A stretch of DNA of 64,000 bases from Succiniclasticum ruminis DSM 9236. Its GTDB lineage: Bacteria > Bacillota > Negativicutes > Acidaminococcales > Acidaminococcaceae. The notes beneath the pieces are model-generated. The model saw only the letters and a list, made by a program, of their open reading frames with translations, was not told where the DNA came from and searched no databases. Position numbers and translations under genes: made by a program. The number at the start of each line of letters is the position of its first letter. Positions within the stretch are counted from its first letter, which is position 1. The stretch covers positions 60,835 through 124,834 of the forward strand of contig NZ_FONL01000005.1 in assembly GCF_900112895.1 (NCBI RefSeq), written 5' to 3'. This document shows positions 62,718 to 64,000 of the stretch, in pieces.

Positions 62718-64000
62718 ATGGGAATTCCGAAAGTTTCCGTTATAATCCCAGTATATAATGCACAGAATTATTTAAGTGAATGTATTGACAGCGTTTTAAG
62801 ACAAACGATGCAGGATTTTGAAGTTATTTGTATTGATGACGGATCCAGTGACGATTCCTATTCAATTCTAAAAAAATATGCAGAGACTGAAGAAAGAGTA
62901 GTTTTGTTTTCGCAGACAAATCAGGGAGTTAGTACCGCCAGAAATGTTGGAATAGACAAAGCAAGAAGTGAATATATTTATTTCTTGGACAGCGATGATT
63001 ATATAGAACCCAACATGTTAGAAATTGCCTACAAGGAAATGGAAAGTAAATCCCTTGATATTTTATATTTTGAGACATTTGCTTTTGGGGAAGAGGGAAT
63101 TCCGCAGAATATTGTCGATGACAAAAATAAGTATTATGCAGTGAAATTCGATTATAATGCAGTTTATGGCGGAAAAGAATTGCTATGTAAAATGCGGGTT
63201 AATTATGATTACAGTTGTTCGGTATGGAAACAGATGATACGAAAATCATTTTTGTTTGAAAGTCAGGTTCGTTTCTATCAGGGGATTATCCACGAGGATG
63301 AATTGTACACTTTGCAGACAATGTTGCTTGCGAGACGGGTTGAATTTATTCACCGGGTTTTGCACCACAGGAGGCTGAGAGCTAATTCTATTATGACTCG
63401 GTCCATAGGGTTTGATTCTGTTTTTGGCTACTTTGTATGTTTAAAAGAGGCTTATAGATTTTTGCTGCAGAATGAATGTACTGAAAATGAGTTGAGCAGT
63501 TTATTGAGCTTGCTTAGAAGTTTTTCGGTCAATGCCCGAAATCAATATGGAAGGTTATCTGAGCAGGAACAGAAAAAGCGAAATATGCTTTCAGAAAATG
63601 ATAAGTTTTTATTTAATTTGGCTATTGCAGACAGCTTGGATTTAATAAAACAACGTGATAAAGTAACTGGAGAAAAACAAAACCTCGTTCGAGACCGCGA
63701 TGCTATAGCTAAAAAACTAATCGAGAAAGAAAATAGTTTTGTAATGATAGAACAGGCCAAGGCAGACGTCGCAAGGAAGTTGGCGGAGACGGAACAGAAG
63801 ACTGTGAAAGCTGAGCAGGAGAAAGCGGACGTCGTGAAGAAATTGGCGGAGACGGAACAGAAGGCTGTGAAAGCAGAACAGGCCAAAGCGGACGTCGCAA
63901 GGAAGTTGGCGGAAGCGGAACAAAAGGCTGAGAAAGTCGAGCAGGAGAAAGCGGATATTGCGAAGAAGCTGACAGAAACGGAACAGAAGGCTGTGAAAGC
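62718..64000 (+). CDS. Family 2 glycosyltransferase with long repeat coiled coil, 3' truncated by window
   Basis: Begins at ATG 62718 (AAAGGAG upstream) and stays open to the end of the window. The GT2 domain has VSVIIPVYNAQNYLSECIDS, IDDGSSDDS, STARNVGIDKARSEYIYFL, DSDDY (DxD) and IIHEDELYTLQTM (catalytic ED region). After about residue 285 it becomes a Glu/Lys/Ala coiled coil, and from about residue 345 it consists of 21-residue repeats. Its layout (GT2, coiled coil) matches the proteins at 55317 and 57857. Its true length and C-terminal end are outside the window. Confidence 0.88.
   Translation, partial: MGIPKVSVIIPVYNAQNYLSECIDSVLRQTMQDFEVICIDDGSSDDSYSILKKYAETEERVVLFSQTNQGVSTARNVGIDKARSEYIYFLDSDDYIEPNMLEIAYKEMESKSLDILYFETFAFGEEGIPQNIVDDKNKYYAVKFDYNAVYGGKELLCKMRVNYDYSCSVWKQMIRKSFLFESQVRFYQGIIHEDELYTLQTMLLARRVEFIHRVLHHRRLRANSIMTRSIGFDSVFGYFVCLKEAYRFLLQNECTENELSSLLSLLRSFSVNARNQYGRLSEQEQKKRNMLSENDKFLFNLAIADSLDLIKQRDKVTGEKQNLVRDRDAIAKKLIEKENSFVMIEQAKADVARKLAETEQKTVKAEQEKADVVKKLAETEQKAVKAEQAKADVARKLAEAEQKAEKVEQEKADIAKKLTETEQKAVK
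63750..64000 (+). repeat. 63-bp tandem repeats encoding a 21-residue coiled-coil unit
   Basis: Units begin at 63750, 63813, 63876 and 63939, the last reaching the window edge. Each encodes EQ(A/E)KADV(A/V)(R/K)KLAE(T/A)EQK followed by four more residues, three heptads per unit. The DNA of the copies is nearly identical and GC-richer than the rest of the gene. Further copies probably follow outside the window. Confidence 0.92.

Overview
This looks like a chromosomal segment from a diderm Firmicute (class Negativicutes, perhaps Acidaminococcus-like; the genus is a guess). The mix points there: strong AGGAGG-type ribosome binding sites, a V/A-type ATPase operon, formate-tetrahydrofolate ligase and a LarA-type racemase, alongside a heptosyltransferase, lipid-A-type phosphoethanolamine transferases, an O-antigen ligase and a Wzm/Wzt exporter, which imply an LPS outer membrane. 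No rRNA, tRNA, CRISPR array or insertion sequence was recognised.

Bases 1-29235 are a fairly GC-rich core. In order: the end of a PASTA-containing class B penicillin-binding protein; fhs and a divergent folD; a VanZ-like protein; two secreted His-rich proteins on the minus strand, one of them divergent from an OmpR/EnvZ-type two-component system; an SDR enzyme; murI; a nine-gene V-type ATPase operon (ntpF-I-K-E-C-G-A-B-D order) whose K subunit carries the Na+ site of Enterococcus hirae NtpK; larA; then an LPS operon (phosphoethanolamine transferase, heptosyltransferase, an unrecognised conserved protein, an ELM1-like putative glycosyltransferase and two GT4 enzymes).

Bases 29236-45166 are a mosaic of surface-glycan genes with gene debris. 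There is a GT2 pseudogene with an internal deletion, a frameshifted galactofuranosyltransferase and a 3' remnant of a capsule-type gene. Intact genes include UDP-galactopyranose mutase, galE, several glycosyltransferases, a second phosphoethanolamine transferase, an O-antigen ligase and a WbaP-type initiating sugar-phosphate transferase.

Bases 45187-64000 are visibly AT-richer and probably acquired. They hold two GlfT2-like galactofuranosyltransferases around a wzm-wzt ABC exporter, a LicD protein, an SDR-cytidylyltransferase fusion, two acyltransferases (one broken at a C10 tract, so possibly phase-variable), a second glf, ugd, a GT2-GT4 fusion, an unusual PP-loop protein, and a GT2 with a 63-bp tandem repeat that runs off the window.

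Taken together, the right half encodes a galactofuranose-containing polysaccharide (GalE, then Glf, then GlfT2-like and WbbI-like transferases), started on undecaprenyl phosphate by the WbaP-like enzyme, exported by Wzm/Wzt, joined to lipid A-core by the ligase, and probably decorated with acyl groups and a phospho-alditol. This pathway is inferred from gene content.
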